Assembly (NCBI RefSeq): GCF_036320965.1
Contig: NC_092225.1
Span: forward strand, 139,010 to 203,009
Length of the DNA stretch: 64,000 bases
Origin: Panulirus ornatus
Taxonomy: Eukaryota > Arthropoda > Malacostraca > Decapoda > Palinuridae
Direction: 5' to 3'
A program made the translations under genes and the position numbers. Positions 11,897-22,226 of the stretch are shown here, in pieces. The notes under the pieces are model-generated. The model ran no database searches, was not told where the DNA came from, and was given only the letters and a program-made list of their open reading frames with translations. Numbering within the stretch: the stretch's first letter is position 1; every line of letters begins with the position of its first letter.

Positions 11897-12290
11897 GTGG
11901 ATGTATGTATACATAAACGCCCATATACATACATATACATATCAACATATACATACATATACATACAAAGACATATATACACATGTACATATTCTTACTT
12001 GCTTGCTTTCATCCATTCCTGGCACTACCCCGTCCCACAGGAAACAGCATCGTTACCCCCTGCTTCAGCGGGGTAGCGCCAGGAAAACAGACAAAAAAGG
12101 CCACATCTGTCCACACTCAAGCTCTAACTGTCATGTGTAATGCACCAAAACCACAACTCTCTATATACATCCAGGCCCCACAGGCCTTTCCATGGTTTAC
12201 CCTTGATGTTTCACATGCCCTGGTTCAGTCCAACGATAGCATGTCGACCCCAGTATACCAAATCTTTCGAATTCTCATTTTCTCCATATG
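11897..12290 (-). mobile_element. L7: family B LINE 3' UTR
   Basis: Minus-strand sequence homologous to the long family A 3' UTR but clearly diverged. It holds the CATGGAAAGG...CTGGATGT block, GTGCATTACACATGACAG, and TTTTCCTGGCGCTACCCCGC followed by a partly complementary CGGGACGGGGTAGTGCCAGG. The last two can fold as a hairpin at about 12023-12090. The distal part is TATGTATATG-type simple sequence. The C-terminal codons are cut off near 12270-12290. Confidence 0.65.
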
Positions 12291-13376
12291 TCCATATGTT
12301 GGATGGTATGAAAGCCTTCTATAGAGGAGAAAATTCATGTGTAAGAGTAGCATATGGAGAGCTGAGAGAAACCTCCAGTATACATGTGAGTGTGAACCTT
12401 AGCTGTATGAATTCATCATAGCTTTCTACCTTAAGCATGAATGGAGTCATAAGAGAGATGAAAGCAAAGTTAGGGAAAGGGGATGCAGAGATGGAATGTG
12501 GTGGTGAGGTCCTTTTTGCTAAGAGTGAAGTTGCAGAAGTTTGTGTGTGTTTCATGTGTAAGCAGAGGCAACTGAACGTAAATGCAAATAAAAGTAAAAT
12601 AATGGTGTTTGAAAGGAAACACAGTGAAGATATAAATTTTGCATAAACCTACAGAGTGAGAGAAGGAACTGCACTAAACTGTCTTATAGATACAGGGACA
12701 AAAAGACTGAAACAGGTGACAGAATTTGAGTATTAGGAAACTCTCCCATGTAAGTTTAGTGATACGGAAGGAGAGGTAAGGGAGTGAGCAGTACACGGTA
12801 AAAGAGTCATTGGGTCCCTTAACAGAATATTAAAGGGAAGAGGTATAAATATGGAAGGAAAGAAAGGATTATGGGACAACATATTCCTCCCAATCCTGAA
12901 ATATGCATCCAAAACATAACAAAGAATGAGTCACATACATCATGAATCTTGGCTGTAGAAATAAGCTATCTGAGAGGAGCATGTGGTACAACTAGATGGA
13001 ATGAAGAAAGAAATGATGGGATGTATGAGTGTTGGTATGGCATGGAATGCAAAAGGACTAAAGTGTGCAGTGGTAAAGTGGGTGAAATGTAATACTTTGA
13101 GGTGATTAGGGCAAGTGGAAAGAATGCAAAATAGGGAGTTCATAAGGAACCTATGATATTTACAATTAAAGGGATTGGTGTAAGAAGAGCATCACGTGTG
13201 ACAGAGGGAAATAGAATGAATGAGTGCTGGTGGGAGAGAAATGGTGGAAGAATGTGAGGAATAGTGTAAGCAGGGGAGGCATGTAAGGAGAGAGAGAAGA
13301 GGAGACTTCTATCGTGGCCACTCCCTTGATGAGAGTTCCTAGAGGGAACGGGCATCAAAAACACAGATAGATACAT
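12291..13376 (+). pseudogene. L8: old, divergent LINE reverse transcriptase remnant
   Basis: Conceptual translation across frame breaks gives GMKAFYRGENSCVRV (compare AVKSFYRGCKACVRV of family A), VIREMKAKLGKGDAEM and RQLNVNANKSKIMVFER (compare RKLRVNVNKSKVI). Further on come NREILKGRGINME-like, LKYASKT, RMQNREFIRN and a final GGREMVEE/RRLLSWPLP-like end. The order matches reverse transcriptase motif B through the C terminus, but protein similarity to family A is low and stops are many. It is a separate, much older RTE-type lineage. The catalytic FADD motif is replaced by LLFAKSEVAEV-like sequence, so it is dead. Confidence 0.65.
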
Positions 13377-14562
13377 GGATGACTGGATTTAGCATAAATA
13401 TATTATTAGTGTATACAATAACAGAGAAAAAGCATATATGAACAAATCTAAAAAAGAAAACAATGAAAAAATCACAACTTAATACTGTTAGCAAACATGC
13501 ACAGGCCAGGCATCACTTGCTGCTGCACCCCAAGTGTGCCTTGTGGATAATAGACAGGCCCCCAGAGTTACAGGTCAAGATTACAGACACCTAAGTAGCA
13601 CTAGCAACCTCGTCATTCTTATCTTATATCCCAGACTCTTTTTATATGAGATAACCACTGTTACGGCAGGTTTCTTAGCCTGTGCCATTTAAAGTTATTA
13701 CGAAAAACTCAATTCTTATCCCTTTTAAACAGATATTGTACTTCTCTTTAAAAATGTTTACATAAGACTGCTTCTTTCATACTTCTAGCATTTCAGCATC
13801 TTCTTTTCTAAGAGAAAGAATTACCCTATGAAGTAAATGAAATCCTGTGTGATGGCCATGTGCAATATCTAAAAATGCCATATACCCGTTATTCCAATTC
13901 TGAAAGTCTTACAGTATTTTCAATCACATTTTAAGTATCCGTGTCACTTTTCATGCACAAATCAGAATTTTCTAAATTCTATATGCCAACATTTATGCAA
14001 CTTCCTATAATCAATTTTACAAGGTTTTTAAAGAACAATGTTTAGCAAGTCTGGGCCTCTGGACAACAAAAGTCAGACCAAAGGATACTAATGCGATTTA
14101 CACTCTAAAATTCTCCTATTTGTCATTCCTTTATCCAACATATACAGAAATAATGATACTTTCCTACCAATATTCGATATCATTACCTTGAAGCTAATTT
14201 ACTAGATTTTGTGCATACTGAAATTCATATGTAACAACATTTTCACAGCATTACCTAGTCTTCTTGTTAGACAAACCTTGCAATACATTCATAAAAAAGG
14301 AAAACACTTGATCCCTGCACATGTAACAGATCATTTCATACTACCACAATAGTAATACTGTATAAAGAAAAGTATCACCTTACCACCCATTTCCCCATAA
14401 TAGTTGAAAGAAGGCAAAACCACTTCTCTCTCAGGCATTCCAGTACGTTCTGTAAAGGTATGAAGGCTTATCTTAATATGTCATTCAGAATACCTTTACC
14501 TCTGGTGCAAAAGCAGTAATCTACAAAAAAATTTCTTAATCAACTAAGCATTACATACTCTT
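13377..14562. other. No recognised feature (AT-rich unique-looking DNA)
   Basis: AT-rich sequence without long open frames, family A or B similarity, or obvious tandem structure. I see no convincing exon. It ends where L9 begins. Confidence 0.5.
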
Positions 14563-15878
14563 AATTAATTTGTATGTAGCATTTATGGATCTGGAGAAGG
14601 CATATGATAGAGTTGATAGAGATGCTCTGTGGAAGGTATTAAGAATATATGGTGTGGGAGGCAAGTTGTTAGAAGCAGTGAAAAGTTTTTATCGAGGATG
14701 TAAGGCATGTGTACGTGTAGGAAGAGAGGAAAGTGATTGGTTCTCAGTGAATGTAGGTTTGCGGCAGGGTGTGTGATGTCTCCATGGTTGTTTAATTTGT
14801 TTATGGATGGGGTTGTTAGGGAGGTGAATGCAAGAGTTTTGGAAAGAGGGGCAAGTATGAAGTCTGTTGGGGATAAGAGAGCTTGGGAAGTGAGTCAGTT
14901 GCTGTTCGCTGATGATACAGCGCTGGTGGCTGATTCATGTGAGAAACTGCAGAAGCTGGTGACTGAGTTTGGTAAAGTGTGTGAAAGAAGAAAGTTAAGA
15001 GTAAATGTGAATAAGAGCAAGGTTATTAGGTACAGAAGGGTTGAGGGTCAAGTCAATTGGGAGGTGAGTTTGAATGGAGAAAAACTGGAGGAAGTGAAGT
15101 GTTTTAGATATCTGGGAGTGGATCTGGCAGCGGATGGAACCATGGAAGCGGAAGTGGATCATAGGGTGGGGGAGGGGGCGAAAATTCTGGGAGCCTTGAA
15201 GAATGTGTGGAAGTCGAGAACATTATCTCGGAAAGCAAAAATGGGTATGTTTGAAGGAATAATGGTTCCAACAATGTTGTATGGTTGCGAGGCGTGGGCT
15301 ATGGATAGAGTTGTGCGCAGGAGGATGGATGTGCTGGAAATGAGATGTTTGAGGACAATGTGTGGTGTGAGGTGGTTTGATCGAGTAAGTAACGTAAGGG
15401 TAAGAGAGATGTGTGGAAATAAAAAGAGCGTGGTTGAGAGAGCAGAAGAGGGTGTTTTGAAATGGTTTGGGCACATGGAGAGAATGAGTGAGGAAAGATT
15501 GACCAAAAGGATATATGTGTTGGAGGTGGAGGGAACGAGGAGAAGAGGGAGACCAAACTGGAGGTGGAAAGATGGAGTGAAAAAGATTTTGTGTGATCAG
15601 GGCCTGAACATGCAGGAGGGTGAAAGGAGGGCAAGGAATAGAGTGAATTGGAGGGATGTGGTATACCGGGGTTGACGTGCTGTCAGTGGATTGAATCAAG
15701 GCATGTGAAGCGTCTGGGGTAAACCATGGAAAGCTGTGTAGGTATGTATATTTGCGTGTGTGGACGTATGTATATACATGTGTATGGGGGTGGGTTGGGC
15801 CATTTCTTTCGTCTGTTTCCTTGCGCTACCTTGCAAACGCGGGAGACAGCGGCAAAAAAAAAAAAAAAAAAAAAAAAA
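14563..15878 (+). mobile_element. L9: 5'-truncated LINE, first of a three-copy chain
   Basis: Starts at the codons just before motif A (LYVAFMDLEKAYDRVD) after unique DNA. It has a short 3' UTR (15676-15853) and a pure A tail of about 25 (15854-15878). A 16-bp TATGTATATG-type stretch links it to L10 in the same orientation. Confidence 0.9.
14568..15675 (+). pseudogene. L9 reverse transcriptase fragment with one frameshift
   Basis: The first frame covers motif A and the KSFYRGCKACVRVGREESDW segment. A 1-nt deletion in the motif B codons (GGCAGGG for GGCAGGGG, about 14768) shifts into the second frame, which is open to TGA at 15673-15675. Motif C (LLFADDTALVADS) and the C-terminal region (GHMERMSEERLTKRIYV, GRPNWRWKDG) are intact. 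Confidence 0.88.
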
Positions 15879-15894
15879 TATGTATATGTATATG

Positions 15895-17100
15895 TTAGAA
15901 GCAGTGAAAAGTTTTTATCGAGGATGTAAGGCATGTGTACGTGTAGGAAGAGAGGAAAGTGATTGGTTCTCAGTAAATGTAGGTTTGCGGCAGGGGTGTG
16001 TGATGTCTCCATGGTTGTTTAATTTGTTTATGGATGGGGTTGTTAGGGAGGTAAATGCAAGAGTTTTGGAAAGAGGGGCAAGTATGAAGTCTGTTGGGGA
16101 TGAGAGAGCTTGGGAAGTGAGTCAGTTGTTGTTCGCTGATGATACGGCGCTGGTGGCTGATTCATGTGAGAAACTGCAGAAGCTGGTGACTGAGTTTGGA
16201 AAAGTGTGTGGAAGAAGAAAGTTAAGAGTAAATGTGAATAAGAGCAAGGTTATTAGGTACAGTAGGGTTGAGGGTCAAGTCAATTGGGAGGTGAGTTTGA
16301 ATGGAGAAAAACTGGAGGAAGTGAAGTGTTTTAGATATCTGGGAGTGGATCTGGCAGCGGATGGAACCATGGAAGCGGAAGTGGATCATAGGGTGGGGGA
16401 GGGGGCGAAAATCCTTGGGGCCTTGAAGAATGTGTGGAAGTCGAGAACATTATCTCGGAAAGCAAAAATGGGTATGTTTGAAGGAATAGTGGTTCCAACA
16501 ATGTTGTATGGTTGCGAGGCGTGGGCTATGGATAGAGTTGTGCGCAGGAGGGTGGATGTGCTGGAAATGAGATGTTTGAGGACAATGTGTGGTGTGAGGT
16601 GGTTTGATCGAGTGAGTAACGTAAGGGTAAGAGAGATGTGTGGAAATAAAAAGAGCGTGGTTGAGAGAGCAGAAGAGGGTGTTTTGAAGTGGTTTGGGCA
16701 CATGGAGAGGATGAGTGAGGAAAGATTGACCAAGAGGATATATGTGTCGGAGGTGGAGGGAACTAGGAGAAGAGGGAGACCAAATTGGAGGTGGAAAGAT
16801 GGAGTGAAAAAGATTTTGTGTGATCGGGGCCTGAACATGCAGGAGGGTGAAAGGAGGGCAAGGAATAGAGTGAATTGGAGCGATGTGGTATACCGGGGTT
16901 GACGTGCTGTCAGTGGATTGAAGCAAGGCATGTGAAGCGTCTGGGGTAAACCATGGAAAGCTGTGTAGGTATGTATATTTGCGTGTGTGGACGTATGTAT
17001 ATACATGTGTATGGGGGGGGGTTTGGCCATTTCTTTCGTCTGTTTCCTTGCGCTACCTCGCAAACGCGGGAGACAGCGACAAAGTATAATAAAAAAAAAA
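15895..17100 (+). mobile_element. L10: 5'-truncated LINE, second in chain
   Basis: Starts at LLEAVKSFYRGCK, immediately 3' of the A/TATG tail of L9. It runs to a short 3' UTR (16903-17085), then TATAATAAAAAAAAAA and (AT)n (17101-17128). It carries the CGRRKLRV variant (GGA for GAA) shared with L18, L25, L26 and L27. Confidence 0.9.
15896..16902 (+). pseudogene. L10 reverse transcriptase fragment, open throughout
   Basis: About 335 codons without a stop, from AVKSFYRGCKACV through motif B (GLRQGCVMSPWLFNLFMDG) and motif C (QLLFADDTALVADS) to the C-terminal VVYRG and TGA at 16900-16902. Motif A and the endonuclease are missing because of 5' truncation, so this is not a functional enzyme. The clean frame indicates a young insertion. 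Confidence 0.88.
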
Positions 17101-17128
17101 ATATATATATATATATATATACATATAT
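17101..17128. repeat. (AT)n tail of L10
   Basis: A short AT dinucleotide run between the A tail of L10 and an isolated LINE 3' terminus. Confidence 0.8.
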
Positions 17129-17169
17129 CTGTTTCCTTGCGCTACCTCGCAAACGCGGGAGACAGCAAC

Positions 17170-17186
<17 letters not shown>
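17129..17186 (+). mobile_element. Isolated LINE 3' terminus (about 58 bp)
   Basis: Consists only of CTGTTTCCTTGCGCTACCTC, the CGCAAACGCGGGAGACAGC block and an A tail of about 18, with (AT)n on both sides. It is either an extremely short 5'-truncated insertion or a duplication of the L10 end. Confidence 0.82.

Positions 17187-17249
<63 letters not shown>
17187..17249. repeat. (AT)n microsatellite between LINE copies
   Basis: About 60 bp of AT repeats. L11 begins inside its last units (TATGTATGTATTG). Confidence 0.9.
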
Positions 17250-17255
<6 letters not shown>

Positions 17256-18700
17256 TGATTGAGAGGGTGAAGGCATGTACAAAGCATCAGATTGGGGAAG
17301 AGCAGTGTGGTTTCAGAAGTGGTAGAGGATGTGTGGATCAGGTGTTTGCTTTGAAGAATGTTTGTGAGAAATACTTAGAAAAGCAAATGGATTTGTATGT
17401 AGCATTTATGGATCTGGAGAAGGCATATGATAGAGTTGATAGAGATGCTCTGTGGAAGGTATTAAGAATATATGGTGTGGGAGGCAAGTTGTTAGAAGCA
17501 GTGAAAAGTTTTTATCGAGGATGTAAGGCATGTGTACGTGTAGGAAGAGAGGAAAGTGATTGGTTCTCAGTGAATGTAGGTTTGCGGCAGGGGTGTGTGA
17601 TGTCTCCATGGTTGTTTAATTTATTTATGGATGGGGTTGTTAGGGAGGTGAATGCAAGAGTTTTGGAAAGAGGGGCAAGTATGAAGTCTGTTGGGGATGA
17701 GAGAGCTTGGGAAGTGAGTCAGTTGTTGTTCGCAGATGATACAGCGCTGGTGGCTGATTCATGTGAGAAACTGCAGAAGCTGGTGACTGAGTTTGGTAAA
17801 GTGTGTGAAAGAAGAAAGTTAAGAGTAAATGTGAATAAGAGCAAGGTTATTAGGTACAGTAGGGTTGAGGGTCAAGTCAATTGGGAGGTGAGTTTGAATG
17901 GAGAAAAACTGGAGGAAGTGAAGTGTTTTAGATATCTGGGAGTGGATCTGGCAGCGGATGGAACCATGGAAGCGGAAGTGGATCATAGGGTGGGGGAGAG
18001 GGCGAAAATTCTGGGAGCCTTGAAGAATGTGCGGAAGTCGAGAACATTATCTCGGAAAGCAAAAATGGGTATGTTTGAAGGAATAGTGGTTCCAACAATG
18101 TTGTATGGTTGCGAGGCGTGGGCTATGGATAGAGTTGTGCGCAGGAGGATGGATGTGCTGGAAATGAGATGTTTGAGGACAATGTGTGGTGTGAGGTGGT
18201 TTGATCGAGTAAGTGACGTAAGGGTAAGAGAGATGTGTGGAAATAAAAAGAGCGTGGTTGAGAGTGCAGAAGAGGGTGTTTTAAAATGGTTTGGGCACAT
18301 GGAGAGAATGAGTGAGGAAAGATTGACCAAGAGGATATATGTGTCGGAGGTGGAGGGAACGAGGAGAAGAGGGAGACCAAATTGGAAGTGGAAAGATGGA
18401 GTGAAAAAGATTTTGTGTGATCGGGGCCTGAACATGCAGGAGGGTGAAAGGAGGGCAAGGAATAGAGTGAATTGGAGCGATGTGGTATACCGGGGTTGAC
18501 GTGCTGTCAGTGGATTGAATCAAGGCATGTGAAACATCTGGGGTAAACCATGGAAAACTGTGTAGGTATGTATATTTGCATGTGTGGACGTATGTATATA
18601 CATGTGTATGGGGGTGGGTTGGGCCATTTCTTTCGTCTGTTTCCTTGCGCTACCTCGCAAACGCGGGAGACAGCGGCAAAAAAAAAAAAAAAAAAAAAAA
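17250..18700 (+). mobile_element. L11: 5'-truncated LINE, third in chain
   Basis: Starts at the codons for VLIERVKACT within (AT)n. It ends with a short 3' UTR (18500-18677) and an A tail of about 23 (18678-18700), followed by unique DNA. I see no convincing target-site duplication between the left side of L9 and the right side of L11. Confidence 0.9.
17252..18499 (+). pseudogene. L11 reverse transcriptase fragment, open throughout
   Basis: About 415 codons without a stop. It has FRSGRGCVDQVFALKNVCEKYLEKQ-type sequence, motif A FMDLEKAYDRVDR, motif B GLRQGCVMSPW, motif C LLFADDTALVADS and the C-terminal domain ending VVYRG-TGA. All reverse transcriptase motifs from A onward are intact; the fingers region and endonuclease are lost. 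In other copies Trp precedes KSRTLS, here Arg does. Confidence 0.88.
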
Positions 18701-19289
18701 GAACTCATACAAGATACTGCAGAAAATTATAGGTGACATTTGATTAAAGAGAGAGTCCTTTTTTAGCCTAAACATGGTGAACTATAGAAATGAATGAAAA
18801 ACAACCTTGTCCAAGGTTCAAGTAAGATGAAAAAACAAGAAAAAAAATTTGAATTATCATGTATAGTGGGCCCACCAAAGCTAATGAATGGACACAGACA
18901 ATTAGAAAAATATAAAACAAGAACATTCCAAACACGTAAAAGGCCAAGAAATACAGCTAGTCCCTTCTAGCCCAATATAAAACTAGCTTGCATCTAACCA
19001 GGCAGTAAATCAAGGGAAAGCACGTGTGTTCTCTGCTCATCTCACTTTGGCCCAAATAGGAGTTTCAATTAATTTCCTTTGTTTGTGAAAAAATGAGTGA
19101 CTTTGGCTCAATGGGGGTAAGAACCCTCTAATGTCCTACATATTTGAGTGAAATCCATAGGAATTTCCCCTTCAATAACCATTCCACCAGTGGTGTCATT
19201 TGTTCAGTCTTTCATGAGATCCTCCAAGTCAGTGACTGCCATGACCATGACCTCATCAACCCACTATTTGACAAGGCATGAGTTTCTGC
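18701..19289. other. No recognised feature
   Basis: Unique-looking AT-rich sequence after the L11 tail. I see no family A or B similarity. Minus-strand frames near 19212-19300 contain short open stretches that I cannot assign. Confidence 0.4.
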
Positions 19290-21650
19290 TGAACTCAGCT
19301 TTTGTATGCTCAATGGTTGGGAACTCATGTACATCTTGTTACTCTGTTTTCTGTTTCTCTCCTCCTTCCTGATGGGTCCCCCTTTTTCTGTTATCACTGT
19401 TTCTTTTCCAAGGATTAAGTTTGCCCCTACTGTAATACAAAAACATCCACTGATTGCTTCATGGATCTTGCATCTCCTAACTCTGAAGACATCTGGTTCA
19501 AAATCTCTCTCACCTCTATTACTCTGTTTCTGTATTTTGTTTATTTCTTCCAAGCCCTCTAGGTACATTTGACTACGTGCTATGAAGATCTACTCTCTTC
19601 ACAGGGGAATTCAATGTACATATGACCCTCAACTTATGATGCCTTGACTTATGATTTTTTGACTTTATAGTGGTGAGATATTCAACACTATGTTACAAAA
19701 TAGGCTTTGTGTTCTATGATTTTGTCCAACTATAGGCTGATTTAAGTGTTCTGGGGAATGTTTAAAGTAAGCTATAATGTTCGGGTAGATTAGATGCACA
19801 GTATTAAATGTATTTTAGTGTTAAAATATTTTCAACTTACGATGGGTTTCTCAGAACATAACCCAACATAACTCAAGGAGCATCTGTGCACCTCAAAGAT
19901 CGGTTATACTCTAACCAGGAAGATTCCTGATGGAGTAAGGCCTTTTCTTTTTCTCTCCTTAATGATCTGGAACAATTAATTAAACATTCTACTCAAGATC
20001 CCAACCATCATCACCATTCTTCTAATACACACTTGACCTCTTTTTTTACCCCTGAACCCAACCATACACCATTTCTGCCTCCTTAGGGTCCTCTGACCAC
20101 AACCTTATTTTGGTTAATTTCAATTTCTAATTGGCATGCCAATCCTATTCCCCCCCCCCCATGAAATGGAAAGTTTGGCATTATGAGAGAGCTCAAAGGA
20201 TATCCATGTCTCACTCCCCCTGGGATGGGTACTACTTTTCTGGCTTGGATACCTCGTGCTGTCCTGAACAAATTGCAAAGGTTATCTTGATTAAGATGGT
20301 GTCCTTGGTTGAGACAAAGTCCTACTTCCTAACTTCTCAATCTTTTTCCCCTTAATCAGGGTTTGATTGCTCATACTTTGATACTTATCACATTAGGAAT
20401 GGCACATAATGGACCATGAAACTTCCCTTCTCATGAAACCCATTCTGCTTTCATTTCAGCTCAGAATAATTGTAAAGCCGCTCTTTGCAAAGTCAAGCAC
20501 TTTTACATAAAAAGAAAGTGTGCTGACTTAACTACTTCCACTAACAAATTTTTGATCCTTTACCAAAAACATCTCCAACAACTTCAGTACTGCCTTTCCT
20601 TCTCTCTTCTGATTGTGATCAATCTATTGCTAACCCTCCATCTGATAAAGCTAGTCTTTCTGGTAGCTTCTTTCCCTTTAACTCAACTCTGCCTCTATCC
20701 CCTCTAACTAAACCCATGCCATACCCTGCATTCTCTTCGAGCAGGGTCTTTCAAGTACTCTACCAGCTGCCAGTGGACAAGGTATTTACCTCTGTCAAAA
20801 AACCCAAACTTTTCCCTTCCTCTTGTAAGCACACCTTGGTGCAGCCCATCCCTTAGAAAGATATCACTGTAATCCCTCAAACTAATGCCCCATTTTTTCA
20901 CTTTTATCTTGAAAGTCTTTGAAAGTCATCTAAACTCACTTTCTCAAACACTTAGAATCCCTGTATGGATTTCACAGTGCTTGGTCTACTAGCGATATTC
21001 TCTCCTAAGTTATTCACCTCAAGTCTTCCCCTCTCAAAGGAGTTTGGATAAACTTCTGCCATAGCCTTTGGCATTTCCAAAGCATTTGGTGTATCATTAG
21101 TCTTTGCTTTCTAAATTCCCTTCTTTACTTTCTCTGCTTCTCTCAGTTTTTTTTCATGTACAGTCTCCTCTCAGGCCATCCCATTGCAGTGGTCATCAAC
21201 AGAATGACTTCCCTTCCTATCCTTGCATCACTGGTGTTCCTTAGGGCTCTGTCCTTTCACCTACTCTCTTTCTTCCCTACATAAAAGATCCCTCTTTTAA
21301 TTCTGACCCTATTCAATCCTGTGCTGATGATCCCACTTTCCACACTGCAACTCACATTTTCTGCCCTACTTCCTTTAAAACTCATTCTCTTTCTTGTTTG
21401 ATCATATTTCATCTCTCAATTTTGACCAGAGCGCCATCAGTGAGTGTGGAAGCTATGACTTTGTTTAACATAACTGTGCTAAAATGCAGTTCCTCCCTAT
21501 ATCTCTGTTCAAGAATCATTCATTTATCCTTGTTCAATTTCAAAATAACACAATTCAACCCTGTAATAACATAAACATGTTGGGCATAACCATATCCTCC
21601 ATTCTGCACTCTATCCTGTACACACGTCGTCCAACCCTAAATGGGGTAGG
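19290..21650 (+). pseudogene. Decayed Jockey-type LINE (endonuclease and reverse transcriptase)
   Basis: Pieces in several frames line up in the order of a Jockey-clade ORF2: IWFKISLTSITLF and LTTCYEDLLSS (about 19485-19600), then LFTGEFNVH (GDFN-like endonuclease motif, about 19594-19620). After an inserted MITE come NDLEQLIKHSTQDPNHHHHS (about 19965-20025), GSSDHNLILVNF (SDH motif, about 20090) and KWKVWHYERAQRIS. Later pieces are STGD/GISKAFG-like motif A remnants (about 21000-21090), GVPQGS-like sequence as TGVP*GSVLSPTLF (about 21232-21270), a degraded ADDPTFH motif C (about 21320) and CAKMQFLPISL with NINMLGITISS (about 21477-21597). Stops are frequent and the element is long dead. Confidence 0.72.
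19619..19886. mobile_element. Tigger/pogo-like MITE inserted in the Jockey remnant
   Basis: About 268 bp with imperfect terminal inverted repeats: CATATGACCCTCAACTTATG at the left, and a right end whose complement reads CAGATGCTCCTTGAGTTATG. The interior (GAGATATTCAACACT, AAATAGGCTTTGTGTT, CCAACTATAGGCTGA, TTTTCAACTTACGATGGG) strongly recalls a pogo/Tigger-type MITE I know from mammalian repeats. It splits the LINE endonuclease motif GEFNVH, and the left flank ends in TA, the expected target. There is no coding capacity. The family match is from memory and unsearched. Confidence 0.65.
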
Positions 21651-22126
21651 ACATGAGTCGATGGCAGTCTTGGACCTCCTAGAGGTTAACATGTCGACCT
21701 GAACTCTCTCTCCCCTTCACACCCAAGACTGATACTTAAATTGTGAGAGACTGGACCTAACATCTTCACATAAGACAGTCTACCTCCAATGAATGCGATT
21801 GTGAAAGAGATATACAAATTAGAAACCTTTGCCACTGAACTAATGAACCAATAACTCACTGGAGATGCAGTCACCACAATGTAAATAACAGTGCACAGCC
21901 CCTGACCATTGGAGTTGTAACCCAGCTGACCACAGCCACTCCATACATTTCTTTGATGGTAAGAAGGGCAATGGCCCTGACCAACATCTGTCACCACAAT
22001 CTCCCTGTTCCAACCACTGCTCATATAGATACAACAATTGTCCAATCACTACAACTGTGAAAGTCATAAACAACTCATGAGCAAATGCAAAACCAAAGAA
22101 AATAACAGTTTTCTCATAAGTATGTG
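21651..22126. other. No recognised feature
   Basis: Unique-looking sequence between the Jockey remnant and the minisatellite. Open frames on the minus strand (about 21686-22073) show no motif I recognise. Confidence 0.4.
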
Positions 22127-22226
22127 TATGTCAACTACTATATTACTGCAAAGCAACCAGCGTGAAAATATTCATCATTTAATGTTCACCATTACATGAA
22201 TAATATATGTCAACACAGCAGTACTG
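22127..22226. repeat. Minisatellite, left part (monomer about 78 bp)
   Basis: One full and one partial monomer starting ATGTCAAC and containing ACTGCA and TTAATGTTCACCATTA. The array resumes at 25128 after LINE L12, where the same landmarks recur about every 77-85 bp. Confidence 0.72.
22220..22226 (+). repeat. Target-site duplication of L12, left copy (AGTACTG)
   Basis: AGTACTG directly precedes the 5'-truncated end of L12 and recurs at 25128-25134 directly after its A-rich tail. Confidence 0.65.

Noticed and set aside
14563..18700. The three-copy chain as a simple tandem segmental duplication
   Set aside because: The copies begin at three different coding positions and differ by subfamily variants, so a single duplicated unit does not explain them. 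Assembly error cannot be excluded without reads.
19212..19568. A 118-codon minus-strand frame overlapping the Jockey remnant, considered as a transposase or host gene
   Set aside because: No motif could be recognised and plus-strand Jockey endonuclease similarity explains the region better.
20083..20271. Minus-strand frames at 20083-20271 and 20704-20901 as small genes
   Set aside because: They lie antisense to recognisable Jockey coding remnants and show no independent support.
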